Shown piece by piece: positions 42,518-51,814 of a DNA stretch of 64,000 nucleotides (position 1 is the stretch's first letter; the number at the start of each line of letters is the position of its first letter). A program made the translations under genes and the position numbers. The notes below the pieces were generated by a model. The model made no database searches and was not told the origin of the DNA. It saw nothing but the letters and a program-made list of their open reading frames with translations. Origin of the DNA: Rhizobium mongolense subsp. loessense (GTDB taxonomy: Bacteria; Pseudomonadota; Alphaproteobacteria; Rhizobiales; Rhizobiaceae); the NCBI RefSeq assembly GCF_900099775.1, contig NZ_FMTM01000002.1:558001-622000 (forward strand). Reading direction: 5' to 3'.

Positions 42518-43546
42518 TCAGTATTTATGCCCAGCGATATCCGCCTTAGGTTGCGCGGGCGGGCCGCTCGAACCACGTACGATCAGCGACCCGTCAACCA
42601 TCTCGTCTCCCCTGCCCGATGGTTCCTCAAGGAGAAGGCCGACCGCGCGCCGTGCCAGCGTGTCGGCCGGCTGGCGTATGGTCGTCAGCCGAGGCACGAC
42701 GAGATTGGCGAGCGAAATGTCGTCGAAACCCGTCACTGACAGTTTGCGCGGCACGTCGATCTTGAGGTCGCGCGCAGCGCGCAGCGCACCGATGGCCTGC
42801 TGGTCGCTGGCAGCTGCAACCGCCGTAGGCCGGTCCTGCGGCGGACGCGAAAGCAGGTCACGGGCAATTCTTTCACCGGACTCGTAGTCGAATCTGCCGT
42901 AGGCAATTTCGAGTTCAACGGGTTCGCCGGTCTTGCCGAACCGGTCGATTTGGCTGACGAAGCCCTCCTCGCGCATGCGCCCGGCCTCCGTGTCGAGCGG
43001 CCCGGCGATATAGGCGATATGGCGGTGCCCCAGCCCATAGAGATGGTCCGCAATCAGCGCGGCCGCTTGCGCATGGTTGGTCGACACCAGGGGAAAGGTG
43101 CCGAAGCGCCGGTCCAGGGATATGATCGGAACCGCTGCCTCGAGGTGGAGCCCCGAACCGTCGCTCGAAGCAACCACGATGATGCCGCGCACCGACCGGT
43201 CAAGAAATGCAGAAACGAGGCTCTGCTCGGCCGCGCGATCGTTATGCGAGCTCGCCAGCATGAGGCTATGCCCGCATTCGAGCGCCGCACGCTCGACGCT
43301 TGCGGCAAGTTGCGCGAAGAAAGGATTGGTGATGTCGGGAACGACGAGGCCTATGACATCGGTTCTGCTGGTGCGCAGCGCTCTCGCGGTCACGTTCGGA
43401 CGATAACCGAGCGCAGAAATGGCGCCGTTGACCTTCTCGCGCAGCATAGGTTTGACCGCGGCTTCGCCCGACAGCACGCGCGAAACGGTGCCCACGGATA
43501 CGCCCGCATATTCGGCTACATCCTTGACTGTGGGCATCTTTGACAT
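42518..43546 (-). CDS. LacI-family transcriptional regulator
   Basis: A 342-residue repressor. Two starts are possible: 43546 (MSKMPTVKDV) and 43537 (MPTVKDV). The helix-turn-helix VKDVAEYAGVSVGTVSRVLSG and hinge NVTARALRT are canonical, followed by the sensor domain (IGLVVPDITNPFFAQLA, VTGFDDISLANLV). It lies inside the leftward transporter operon, 17 bp after the second permease gene. The two ATGAAACGTTTCAT palindromes at the divergent promoter are ideal LacI-family operators and are its likely targets, giving autoregulation of the whole operon. Confidence 0.92.
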   Translation of the reverse strand: MSKMPTVKDVAEYAGVSVGTVSRVLSGEAAVKPMLREKVNGAISALGYRPNVTARALRTSRTDVIGLVVPDITNPFFAQLAASVERAALECGHSLMLASSHNDRAAEQSLVSAFLDRSVRGIIVVASSDGSGLHLEAAVPIISLDRRFGTFPLVSTNHAQAAALIADHLYGLGHRHIAYIAGPLDTEAGRMREEGFVSQIDRFGKTGEPVELEIAYGRFDYESGERIARDLLSRPPQDRPTAVAAASDQQAIGALRAARDLKIDVPRKLSVTGFDDISLANLVVPRLTTIRQPADTLARRAVGLLLEEPSGRGDEMVDGSLIVRGSSGPPAQPKADIAGHKY

Positions 43547-43563
43547 TTTCGAACGTTCCGCAG

Positions 43564-44475
43564 CTACTTTACTGCTCCTGCGGTCATCCCGGCGATGATG
43601 TGCTTTTCCAGCACGACGCCAACGATGACCAGCGGAAGGATACCGGCGGTGGAAAGGGCGGCCATCGACCACCAGTTGATGCCCTGGCTGCCCGTCTGGC
43701 TGGCAATCATTACCGGCAGGGTGTTGGTATTGGTGGAGGTGAGCAGTGCGGCGAAGAAATATTCGTTCCAGCACAGGATCAGCGCCAGGAGGAAGGCGGC
43801 AACCATGCCCGGAAGAACGAGCGGCACGATAATGCGGGCAAACGCGCCCCAGACAGACAGCCCATCGACGAGCGCGGCCTCTTCGAGCTCTACTGGCACC
43901 GTGGCGAACTGGTCGCGCATGATCCAGACGACGATCGGCAAGACCATCAGCGTGTAGACGGCGATCATGCCCACATAAGTGTCCAGCAGCGCCAACTCCT
44001 TGTAGAGAACCAGGAACGGCAGGGCGAGGACGACGGGGGGCATAATGAGCTGCGACAAGAAGAAGAAGGAAATGTCGGAGTTGCGCATATGACCGAACTT
44101 ATAGGAAAAGCGGCTGAGGCCATAGGCCGCGAGCGATCCGAGCACGACCGCAAGGGCGGACGCCGTGACCGAGATGATGACGCTGTTCCAGAGCCTGCGC
44201 ATGAACTCGTCGCGCACCGTCGATATCTGGAAAATCGTATCCGGGGAAAGCCCGAGCGAGCGCCAGCCAAGCCAGCTGGGCGAAAAGTTGAACCAGGGGA
44301 TCAGATTGCCCCGCATGACATCGGCGGCAGTCTTGAACGAGGTCGAGACCGTCCAGAACAGCGGGAAGACGCATACAAATGCCCATACGACGAGCAGGCC
44401 GTAGACGGCGAAACGCATGGCCCACCAGCGAATGCGCTGGCCACGCGCGTATTTTTCGAAATCGATCCGAACCAT
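43564..44475 (-). CDS. carbohydrate ABC transporter permease (MalG type)
   Basis: A 303-residue inner-membrane protein with about six hydrophobic segments. The EAA loop that contacts the ATPase is EEAALVDGLSVWGAFARIIVPLVLP. The ATG at 44475 overlaps the preceding permease stop by one base (TGATG). It partners with the 44475-45593 permease in a CUT1-class importer. Confidence 0.9.
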   Translation of the reverse strand: MVRIDFEKYARGQRIRWWAMRFAVYGLLVVWAFVCVFPLFWTVSTSFKTAADVMRGNLIPWFNFSPSWLGWRSLGLSPDTIFQISTVRDEFMRRLWNSVIISVTASALAVVLGSLAAYGLSRFSYKFGHMRNSDISFFFLSQLIMPPVVLALPFLVLYKELALLDTYVGMIAVYTLMVLPIVVWIMRDQFATVPVELEEAALVDGLSVWGAFARIIVPLVLPGMVAAFLLALILCWNEYFFAALLTSTNTNTLPVMIASQTGSQGINWWSMAALSTAGILPLVIVGVVLEKHIIAGMTAGAVK

Positions 44476-45593
44476 CAGAGCCTTCCTGTCATACGCTTCA
44501 CAATGCGGTCGGAGAACTTCATCAGCACCGTCATACCGAAGACGATGATCACCAGATAGACGAGTGCGAGAAGGGTACCGTATCCGACATTCGAACGGTC
44601 GCGGTATTCGCGATAAATGAAACTGGTGACGGAATCGGTCGCCCCGCCGGGACCTCCTGATGTCACCGTGATGATGATGTCGGCGAGCTTGAGCTTGAAG
44701 ATGATGCGGATCATCACCGCCGTTACCGAAACCGGCAGCATGAGCGGGAAAATGACCTTCCAAAAGCGTTGCCACTTGGTGGCACCATCAACTTCGGCCG
44801 CCTCCAGCACCTCCCGCGACAAGGCCTGCAACCCGGCGAGCAGCATGATCATCATGAAGGGAATGAAGGTCCAGGCGTCCATGATCATGATCGAAAGCCG
44901 CGCTGTCAGCGGGTCGCCGAAGAAGGATGGATTTTCCCATCCGAGCCAGCGGGCAAGCCGCGCGACCGGGCCGAAACGGGTCTCCATCATCGACTTGCCG
45001 ACCATCCAACTCACCGCGACCGGCGACAGCATCAAGGGCACCAGGAAGGTTACGCGCCAGAACTTGCGTGCGATGATTTCCTGGTTGAGGAGCAAGGCCA
45101 GACCGAACGCGATTGCATATTCGACCGCAATCGCCAGGCAATAAAGGATCATATTGAGCAAGGCGTTGGTATAAAACGGATCCGCGATCATCCGGCGCAC
45201 ATTGTCGAGCCCGTTGAAGCGGCGCCCGGTTGAAGAGGCGAGATTCCAATCAGAAAAGCCGATCCAGAGCGCAAAGATCAGCGGGAAGACGACCATCGAC
45301 ACAACGAAAAGCGCTGCCGGCAGAACAAAAAGCGCCTTCTTGCCTGCCTCGCCGTAAATGACGACGCGAGTGACGCAGAGAACGGCGGCCCAGAGAAAAT
45401 AGGCGTAGAGAACCGGGCGCCAGTTCGCGAATCCCCAATCGGTCCAGCCCAACTCATGGGCACCCTGTAATAGAAACGATGCTACGAACCATATGGCGCT
45501 CAGCCACAGAACCGTGCGGCCCCAGAAGCGACGGCTCGCGGAAATGGAGCCGGCTTCGACCGTGTGGAGCAGGTCGCCTTCGACTGTCGACAT
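44475..45593 (-). CDS. carbohydrate ABC transporter permease (MalF type)
   Basis: A 372-residue permease, longer than usual because of about 85 extra N-terminal residues containing two more hydrophobic segments (VLWLSAIWFVASFLL and VLYAYFLWAAVLCV). The EAA loop is LEAAEVDGATKWQRFWKVIFPLMLP. It lies between the binding-protein gene and the second permease. Extra N-terminal segments are known for MalF-like proteins. Confidence 0.9.
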   Translation of the reverse strand: MSTVEGDLLHTVEAGSISASRRFWGRTVLWLSAIWFVASFLLQGAHELGWTDWGFANWRPVLYAYFLWAAVLCVTRVVIYGEAGKKALFVLPAALFVVSMVVFPLIFALWIGFSDWNLASSTGRRFNGLDNVRRMIADPFYTNALLNMILYCLAIAVEYAIAFGLALLLNQEIIARKFWRVTFLVPLMLSPVAVSWMVGKSMMETRFGPVARLARWLGWENPSFFGDPLTARLSIMIMDAWTFIPFMMIMLLAGLQALSREVLEAAEVDGATKWQRFWKVIFPLMLPVSVTAVMIRIIFKLKLADIIITVTSGGPGGATDSVTSFIYREYRDRSNVGYGTLLALVYLVIIVFGMTVLMKFSDRIVKRMTGRL

Positions 45594-45658
45594 GATATTC
45601 CTCGCGAATGGGCGCTGGCGAAATCGCTCTTGATCCGCCAGCGCGTCTAGTCAATCGG

Positions 45659-47299
45659 TCAGAGCCCGAGGCTCGCCCGATAGAGTTTCAGCTGGCTATC
45701 GCGGCCGATCTGGTCGGTGATCTTCTCCCAGGCGCCTGCAATCGCATCCGCGGTTTCCTGTGCCGACTTGTACTGTCCGGCAAAACCCTTCGCCAGTTCG
45801 TCCTCGGCGACAGAGTAATATTGGAAGATACCGGGGATGCGCGGTTCGATGGCCGCGTTCGGGTGGTTGTAGCTGTCGGCGTTCGAACCCAGGTAGTCCT
45901 CGATATAGGCGCGGTCGTAACCTGCCTTTTCCCATTCATCATAGTTGAAGTTGGACTGACGGTAGGGCTGGAAGCCGGAGGGGTAGGCCGACGTCCACAG
46001 GGACAGATCCTTGCCGCCGAGATGGGCAGCAGCAGACCAAGCCGCCTTGCGCTTCTTCTCGTCGCTGGAGACCCGCTTGGTGACGTAGATACCCCAGCCG
46101 AGATAGGCCATGTTCGGCGCTTCGTTATACTTGTCTTCCCATTGCCCGGTCTTGCGGTTGAAGACGCGGTTGGAGCCCCGGTTGATGCCGAAGCCGACCA
46201 CGTCGCCCACAACTGAGGTGTCCGAGGTGCGCGCGCCGGAGCCGACATCGCCCCACCACATCAGCATTGCGCCGGTGCCTGCAAGGAACTGCGAGAAGGC
46301 TGTGGTGCCAGGATCAGCATTGATCTGATCGGCCGGATAGGCCTTAGCCGCGATCAGATCCAAGACGTCCTGGATCGCCTGAACCCACGCGGGGTTATTG
46401 ACCAGCGGCTTCATGTTTTCAGGATCGAACAGCCAAGCCGGGTCGCCCGGATACTTGGCATAGGCCGTCGCGCGGTTCTCGATGAAGTAGAAGCCGAAAC
46501 CGCCCCAGCCCTTGAGCGGGTCGAGATAACCGTAGGCTGGCTGGCCGGTCAGCGGATCGGTCTTGCCGATCAGCGCCTTGGAAGCTTCGTTGACTTCCTG
46601 CCAGGTCTTCGGCGGCTCGGCCATGCCGCTGATCGAGCCTTCGCCGAAGTAATCCTTGCGATAGGCGAAGGTGTGGCAGTCGCCGTCAATCGTCACGCGG
46701 TAGGTCTTGCTGTCCCAGGTGCCGACCGGTGGCTTCAGGTAGCTCACCAGGTCGTCGGCATCGATCTGCTTTCCAACCCAGTCGGGCATCTCGTCTAGAA
46801 GCCCGCGTCCGGCGGTATCGCCTTCGAAGGGTGCGCCCATTTCAAGGATGTCGAAGTCGACCGTGCCGGTTGCAATCGACTGTTGAAGTCGGGCGTTGTA
46901 GTCGGCCTGGGCAAGGTCGATCCAGTTGATCTTGGCTCCCGTATAGGCTTCCCACGGCTTCAGGAAACCGCGAAACAGGAAATTGTGGAGATTCTGATTG
47001 TTGAGCCCCATGAAGGTCAGCTCGACACCGGCGAACTCGCCTTGCTTGACATTCGCCTTGGTCGGACCCAGGCAGAGCTCGCCCACCTTCTGCCAGTCTG
47101 CGTCCGTAGGCGAGCCCTTGCCGACACCCGGAATTTGCAGGATTTGGGCGCGCAAATCATCCGCGGCAAATGCGGTGCCGGCAATTCCGCCCATCGCGCC
47201 CGACAGGCCGAGCAGAGCCGCGGCACTTGCCGTTCCGCGCAAAACGTCGCGGCGACTTGCCTGACGGCGCATTAATGCATCGTATATTTCGACTTTCAT
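45659..47299 (-). CDS. carbohydrate ABC transporter substrate-binding protein (Tat-type signal)
   Basis: A 546-residue extracytoplasmic protein, large for the family. The ATG at 47299 follows GGAGGAAGAC. A twin-arginine signal is visible (RRQASRRDVLRGTASAAALL) with a likely AFA/ADD cleavage site, so it may be exported folded. The mature protein has the cluster-B binding fold with FRGFLKPWEAYTGAKINW, DFDILEMGAPFEGD and GAMLMWWGDVGSG. It is the first gene of the leftward operon, with LacI-type operators upstream. Its size suggests an oligosaccharide or other large ligand, though the kinase in the operon implies a pentose. Confidence 0.88.
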   Translation of the reverse strand: MKVEIYDALMRRQASRRDVLRGTASAAALLGLSGAMGGIAGTAFAADDLRAQILQIPGVGKGSPTDADWQKVGELCLGPTKANVKQGEFAGVELTFMGLNNQNLHNFLFRGFLKPWEAYTGAKINWIDLAQADYNARLQQSIATGTVDFDILEMGAPFEGDTAGRGLLDEMPDWVGKQIDADDLVSYLKPPVGTWDSKTYRVTIDGDCHTFAYRKDYFGEGSISGMAEPPKTWQEVNEASKALIGKTDPLTGQPAYGYLDPLKGWGGFGFYFIENRATAYAKYPGDPAWLFDPENMKPLVNNPAWVQAIQDVLDLIAAKAYPADQINADPGTTAFSQFLAGTGAMLMWWGDVGSGARTSDTSVVGDVVGFGINRGSNRVFNRKTGQWEDKYNEAPNMAYLGWGIYVTKRVSSDEKKRKAAWSAAAHLGGKDLSLWTSAYPSGFQPYRQSNFNYDEWEKAGYDRAYIEDYLGSNADSYNHPNAAIEPRIPGIFQYYSVAEDELAKGFAGQYKSAQETADAIAGAWEKITDQIGRDSQLKLYRASLGL

Positions 47300-47407
47300 G
47301 TCTTCCTCCTCCACGTTTCGTTGTGCTGCCGCCAACCGGTGTTGCCAAGCTGGCTCCAGTCCCATTTTAAGACTGGCCTCGTGCAGAACTATCTGGTAAA
47401 CAAGAAA

Positions 47408-47421
47408 ATGAAACGTTTCAT
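47408..47421. promoter_or_regulatory. LacI-family operator copy 1
   Basis: ATGAAACGTTTCAT is a perfect 14-bp palindrome with the central CG of LacI-family operators, about 110 bp upstream of the leftward binding-protein ATG. An identical copy lies at 47494-47507. Confidence 0.75.
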
Positions 47422-47493
47422 ATCTTGCTTGAAACCGCTCCTCCCGGTCTCGACAACGAGCATTAGACGGCAGGCGGAAAAAGTCAATGAAAA

Positions 47494-47507
47494 ATGAAAC
47501 GTTTCAT
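47494..47507. promoter_or_regulatory. LacI-family operator copy 2
   Basis: The identical palindrome lies 86 bp centre-to-centre from copy 1, about eight helical turns, so two repressor dimers could face the same side and loop the DNA. It is about 135 bp upstream of the rightward ATPase ATG. Confidence 0.75.
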
Positions 47508-47640
47508 GGAGGAGGTCTGGCGGGTACTTTTTAGTAGGGCGGAGGGCGGTTTCGCGCCGCCCGGATGCCTGGGAATATCTGCCAAGAGATGCATAACCCC
47601 TGGGGCTGCCCAGGGTCGCCGGAAAGCGAGTGGGAGGCAT

Positions 47641-48708
47641 ATGGCTGAGGTCAATATTTCGGGGGCGCAGAAGGCCTACGGCGCCTTAAATGTCCTGCAT
47701 GGTGTAGATATAGAAATTCGCGACGGCGAGTTTGTCGTGCTCGTCGGCCCGTCCGGTTGCGGGAAATCGACCCTGTTGCGGATGGTCGCAGGGCTCGAAA
47801 GCATCACGGGCGGCACCATCTCAATCGGCGGAAAGGTCGTCAACAATCTGCCGCCCAAGGACCGCGATATTGCGATGGTCTTCCAGAGCTATGCGCTTTA
47901 TCCGCACAAAACCGTTGCCGAAAACATGGTCTTTGCGCTGCGCCTACAGAAGCAGCCAGCGGACGTCATCAAACAGCGCCTTCAGGCGGCGGCCGAAACG
48001 CTCGATCTCGTACCCTATCTGGACCGTTATCCGCGTCAGCTTTCGGGCGGCCAGCGGCAGCGTGTGGCGATGGGTCGAGCCATCGTCAGGTCGCCACAAG
48101 TATTTCTGTTCGACGAGCCTTTGTCGAACCTGGATGCCAAGCTGCGCGTGCAGATGCGCAAGGAGATCAAGGAACTGCACCAGCGGCTGAAAACCACGAC
48201 CGTCTATGTCACTCATGACCAGGTCGAAGCGATGACCATGGCCGACAAGATCGTGGTGATGCAGAGCGGCAAGGTCGAACAGATCGGCACGCCGCTGGAA
48301 CTCTACGACCGTCCCAGCAACACGTTCGTGGCAACCTTCATCGGTTCGCCGTCCATGAATCTCCTCAAAGGCCGGTACAAGGCCGATGGTGCAATCTTCG
48401 TCACGGAGAGCGCAGACGAGATCTCGCTCGGCTTCACGCCGGAAGCGTCTGACGGGCAGCCTGTCCTCCTGGGCGTGCGGCCTGAACATCTGTCGCTGGC
48501 CGAAAGCGGTCTCACGGCGACTGTCAACGTCACCGAACCCACCGGCCATGAAACGATGGTGTTCCTGCGCTACGGGCCGGGCGAGCTTGTTGCGGTATTT
48601 TCGGAACGCCACGATTTTGAGCCAGGGCAGGTCGTGACGGTAGCCTCTCGTACCGGAAAGCTCCATCTATTCGATGCGGGATCGGGCAAGACATTGCGGC
48701 CGGATTGA
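47641..48708 (+). CDS. carbohydrate ABC transporter ATP-binding protein (UgpC/MsmK type)
   Basis: A 355-residue ATPase. The ATG at 47641 has GGGAGGCAT immediately upstream; an in-frame ATG at 47494 falls inside the operator and is unlikely. Walker A is GPSGCGKSTL, the signature LSGGQRQRVAMGRA, Walker B VFLFDEPLSNLDAKL and switch His in VTHDQVEAM. The C-terminal TOBE/regulatory region includes LLGVRPEHLSLA. It is divergent from the permeases and binding protein but shares their operator region, completing the CUT1 transporter. Confidence 0.92.
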   Translation: MAEVNISGAQKAYGALNVLHGVDIEIRDGEFVVLVGPSGCGKSTLLRMVAGLESITGGTISIGGKVVNNLPPKDRDIAMVFQSYALYPHKTVAENMVFALRLQKQPADVIKQRLQAAAETLDLVPYLDRYPRQLSGGQRQRVAMGRAIVRSPQVFLFDEPLSNLDAKLRVQMRKEIKELHQRLKTTTVYVTHDQVEAMTMADKIVVMQSGKVEQIGTPLELYDRPSNTFVATFIGSPSMNLLKGRYKADGAIFVTESADEISLGFTPEASDGQPVLLGVRPEHLSLAESGLTATVNVTEPTGHETMVFLRYGPGELVAVFSERHDFEPGQVVTVASRTGKLHLFDAGSGKTLRPD

Positions 48709-49461
48709 GCCTCGGACTTTCCGCCAACTGAAGCTTTAGCCATCGTCCTGGCGGAAGGCGGGATCAGCCAGGCGCCGCAGGAAGAATTCGGCTCGAAGCC
48801 GGAGATGTTTCTCGACTTGCGTGCCGGACCAGATCGCTATTTTGGGCAACCGAGTTTCGCGGCCGCCGAACGAACCGCGTCGCGACGCTAGGCCGAGACA
48901 CTGCGGCGGCATACGAACCTGAATGCGTCAGGTTTGCCGCTCACCGCGTTCACGCTGCAGCCATATTCTTCTCCGGCTTCGCTTGGGTCAGACTACCGCG
49001 ATTGACGCATTGAATGACAGTGCGCTCGTCCGGTTGGTCGCCGAACGGTCGTGTGCCGATGATGTCGCGCCCTCGGTCGCTTCCCGTTTGGCCATACACC
49101 GCAAATACGCGGGCATATCGCGTGAAAGCTGGGATATCGTGATGGAGCAACGATCGTCATCGGCAGCTCCTGGCGTGAATTGGCCCAATGCCTTACATCG
49201 GCCCCTCAGGCTGGCGGCGCATACATCGCGCGACGCTCTCGCGTGATTGAGAACGAGGTCCAGTCGCGAGCGCAACCTGTCCTGGAGCATAGGTTTTCGC
49301 CCTCGAAAACTCTTGATATCCTCGCCACACCTGGCAACGCGCGGATGACCGGAAGCACAGCGCAATTGCTCACGACAGGAGGATGTCATGCGTAATAAGA
49401 CTGACAGGGTTGGCCACTATGGGCGGGCGCTCAACGAGCTGGCAATTGTTGCAAGGATCGC
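48709..49461. other. gap of about 750 bp without a recognised gene
   Basis: Open but unrecognised frames occur on both strands: a rightward stretch of about 58 codons at 48720-48890 (EALAIVLAEGGISQAP) and a leftward one over the same DNA. None has a start with a ribosome-binding site or a family motif. The region is probably decayed coding sequence. Confidence 0.4.
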
Positions 49462-50442
49462 ATGCAAGCGCCAATCGACGAGCGCGCAACCATGAGCGTG
49501 TCTTGCTCCAGCAATCCTCGCGAGGGCTCGTCGGCTGAGACAATCGGTGCGAGCCGGGACGAAACGAGGGCCGCCGATCAGACCCCTGCTAACGAGATGT
49601 CACGTGTTCTCAGAACTGCGCCAATTCATCTTGCGGCGGACCCCTCGGGCGGTGCAATCGCCCACTGGAATCACGACCCCTTACATGATGTCGTCGAGCC
49701 CATGACCGACCACGTCATCATGGCTTACAACGGCGCGATACAGCGCATGGAACGACGGACAGGAAGATCGATCGAGAGCGGAACGTTTCGTCGCGGGGTT
49801 GTGATCATCATCCCGGCTGGATCAAGCTCGCGATGGGATATTCCAAAACCGGTTGATGTCGTTCAGCTCTATCTTCCCCACACGACACTGACGCGCATTG
49901 CCGACGAAACCGACACTTTCACGCCGACCGATCTCTTGGAGCGAACGGCGCATCCGGACCTCATTACATCCCGATTGCTCCTGAGCGCAGCCGATGTCCT
50001 GGAAGGCAATACGGCACTGGATGCACTGTTCAGGCAGCAGTTGACTGACCTTTTGGCCACGCGCCTGCTGGCTGCGCACACCGGCAAGGCACCGAGCTAT
50101 CAGCCGGCGCTGGGCGGCCTCGCGCCCAGCGTGCTGCGCCGGGCCATCGAACGATTGCGGTCGGACGCCGACGCGGACGTCTCCCTCGGGGCTCTCGCTG
50201 CCGATTCCGGGCTGTCGCGTTTTCATTTCTGTCGCGCCTTCAAGGAGAGTACGGGGCTTTCGCCTCACAACTGGCTCCGTCAATATCGGCTCGAGCAGGC
50301 CATAAACATGCTACGTGATCCTCAAAATTCGATCGCGTTGGTCGCAGCCTCCCTCGGTTATGCCTCGCAAACAGCATTTGCAGCTGCATTCCGAAAATTG
50401 ACCGGTGAAACACCGACCGATTGGCGGCGGCGCCACGGCTGA
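49462..50442 (+). CDS. AraC-family transcriptional regulator
   Basis: A regulator of up to 326 residues (later starts such as 49492 are possible). The C-terminal double helix-turn-helix is clear: VSLGALAADSGLSRFHFCRAFKESTGLSPHNWL and NSIALVAASLGYASQTAFAAAFRKLTGETPTDWRRR. The middle region (about 55-200) is a cupin-like effector domain. It is followed by a decayed copy of its own C-terminus and then an alpha/beta hydrolase gene, which it may control. Confidence 0.88.
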   Translation: MQAPIDERATMSVSCSSNPREGSSAETIGASRDETRAADQTPANEMSRVLRTAPIHLAADPSGGAIAHWNHDPLHDVVEPMTDHVIMAYNGAIQRMERRTGRSIESGTFRRGVVIIIPAGSSSRWDIPKPVDVVQLYLPHTTLTRIADETDTFTPTDLLERTAHPDLITSRLLLSAADVLEGNTALDALFRQQLTDLLATRLLAAHTGKAPSYQPALGGLAPSVLRRAIERLRSDADADVSLGALAADSGLSRFHFCRAFKESTGLSPHNWLRQYRLEQAINMLRDPQNSIALVAASLGYASQTAFAAAFRKLTGETPTDWRRRHG

Positions 50443-50454
50443 CCAATCTCCTTT

Positions 50455-50638
50455 CGCCTCGCCTCAGATTCCGGACTGTCGCGTCCTGGCTTGAGCAGCG
50501 ACGGCCATGCAGCGCGATTCCACTGGCATGGCGTTGGTCGAAGCCTCACTCGACTGCGCCTCGCAAACAGCCTTGGCCGCCACATTTCGAAATCTGACCG
50601 ATAAAACGCCGGGCGATGCGCGGCGGCGCATCCGCTAA
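50455..50638 (+). pseudogene. degenerate tandem copy of the AraC-gene 3' end
   Basis: Immediately after the AraC stop, ASDSGLSR and then, after a shift and a loss, TGMALVEASLDCASQTALAA and ATFRNLTDKTPGDARRRIR followed by TAA mirror the last about 70 residues of the intact gene. It is a partial tandem duplication that has diverged and lost sequence. Confidence 0.7.
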
Positions 50639-50870
50639 CCGCAATTGCTCTGCAATGGCGCCAATCCCTCTGGCGCAGCCGCAGACCTGTTTCGCTAAAC
50701 CACCATTGCGCCCATACCAATGGATACTGCGGAGACAAAGGATGGTCTGGGCACCGATTACGGGTCAATCAACGAAGCGACCCTTAGCGGCTTGCATACG
50801 CGATCTTACCAGCTGTCCGTCCGATTCGATGACGGGCGCCGAAACAAATACTCTATAAAGGATCAGCACA

Positions 50871-51701
50871 ATGACCTCCATTACAACCAGCGACGGTGTT
50901 CAACTTTTCTACAAGGACTGGGGCCCGAAGTCCGCTCAGCCGATCGTCTTTCACCACGGCTGGCCGCTCAGCTCCGACGATTGGGATAATCAAATGCTCT
51001 TCTTCCTCGGCAAGGGCTTTCGCGTCATCGCTCATGATCGCCGCGGTCATGGTCGATCGAGCCAGGTGGGCGACGGTCATGACATGGATCACTACGCCTC
51101 CGATGTTGCCGCAATGATCGACTACCTCGATCTTCGCAACGCAATCCATGTCGGCCACTCTACCGGCGGCGGTGAAGCCGCGCGCTATGTCGCGCGCTAC
51201 GGCAAGGGTCGCGTTGCCAAACTGATCCTGATTGCGGCCGTGCCGCCATTGATGTTGAAGACGGCCGCCAATCCCGGCGGTTTGCCGATCGAGGCATTCG
51301 ACGGATTGCGCAGGCAGCTGGCAGCCAACCGTTCGCAGTTCTATCGCGATTTTCCGAGCGGCCCCTTCTACGGCTACAACCGCCCGGGTTCCGAGCCTTC
51401 GCAGGCGGTCATCTCAAATTGGTGGCGTCAGGGAATGATGGGCGGCGCGAAAGCGCATTACGACGGCATCAAGGCATTCTCGGAGACGGATTTCACCGGG
51501 GACCTGAAGAGCATCACTGTGCCGACGCTGGTGTTGCATGGCGATGACGACCAGATCGTTCCCATCGGTGCCGCCGCTCCGTTGTCGGCGAAGCTCCTGC
51601 AGGCCGGCACGCTGAAAATCTACGAGAAACTGCCGCATGGGCTGTGCACGACCCATGCAGATGTCGTCAATGCCGACATGCTGGCCTTCATCACCGTCTA
51701 A
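50871..51701 (+). CDS. alpha/beta hydrolase (non-heme chloroperoxidase/esterase-like)
   Basis: A 276-residue serine hydrolase. The nucleophile elbow is GHSTGGG with Ser97, the oxyanion strand is [13 protein letters not shown], the acid is in [10 protein letters not shown] and the catalytic His in [23 protein letters not shown] and the length are typical of bacterial cofactor-free haloperoxidases, which act physiologically as esterases. AAGGATCAG precedes the ATG. It lies downstream of the AraC gene and upstream of the flavoprotein on the same strand. Substrate unknown. Confidence 0.9.
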   Translation: MTSITTSDGVQLFYKDWGPKSAQPIVFHHGWPLSSDDWDNQMLFFLGKGFRVIAHDRRGHGRSSQVGDGHDMDHYASDVAAMIDYLDLRNAIHVGHSTGGGEAARYVARYGKGRVAKLILIAAVPPLMLKTAANPGGLPIEAFDGLRRQLAANRSQFYRDFPSGPFYGYNRPGSEPSQAVISNWWRQGMMGGAKAHYDGIKAFSETDFTGDLKSITVPTLVLHGDDDQIVPIGAAAPLSAKLLQAGTLKIYEKLPHGLCTTHADVVNADMLAFITV

Positions 51702-51814
51702 GCGACGTCGCTTCACCGATCCGCGCGCCATCGTTACCGACCATCTCGCCGCCCATCGCGAGCGGCAACGGTGACGCGCGGCCCTTTGAAAGTAAAAACC
51801 TCGGAGTGAGTAAC

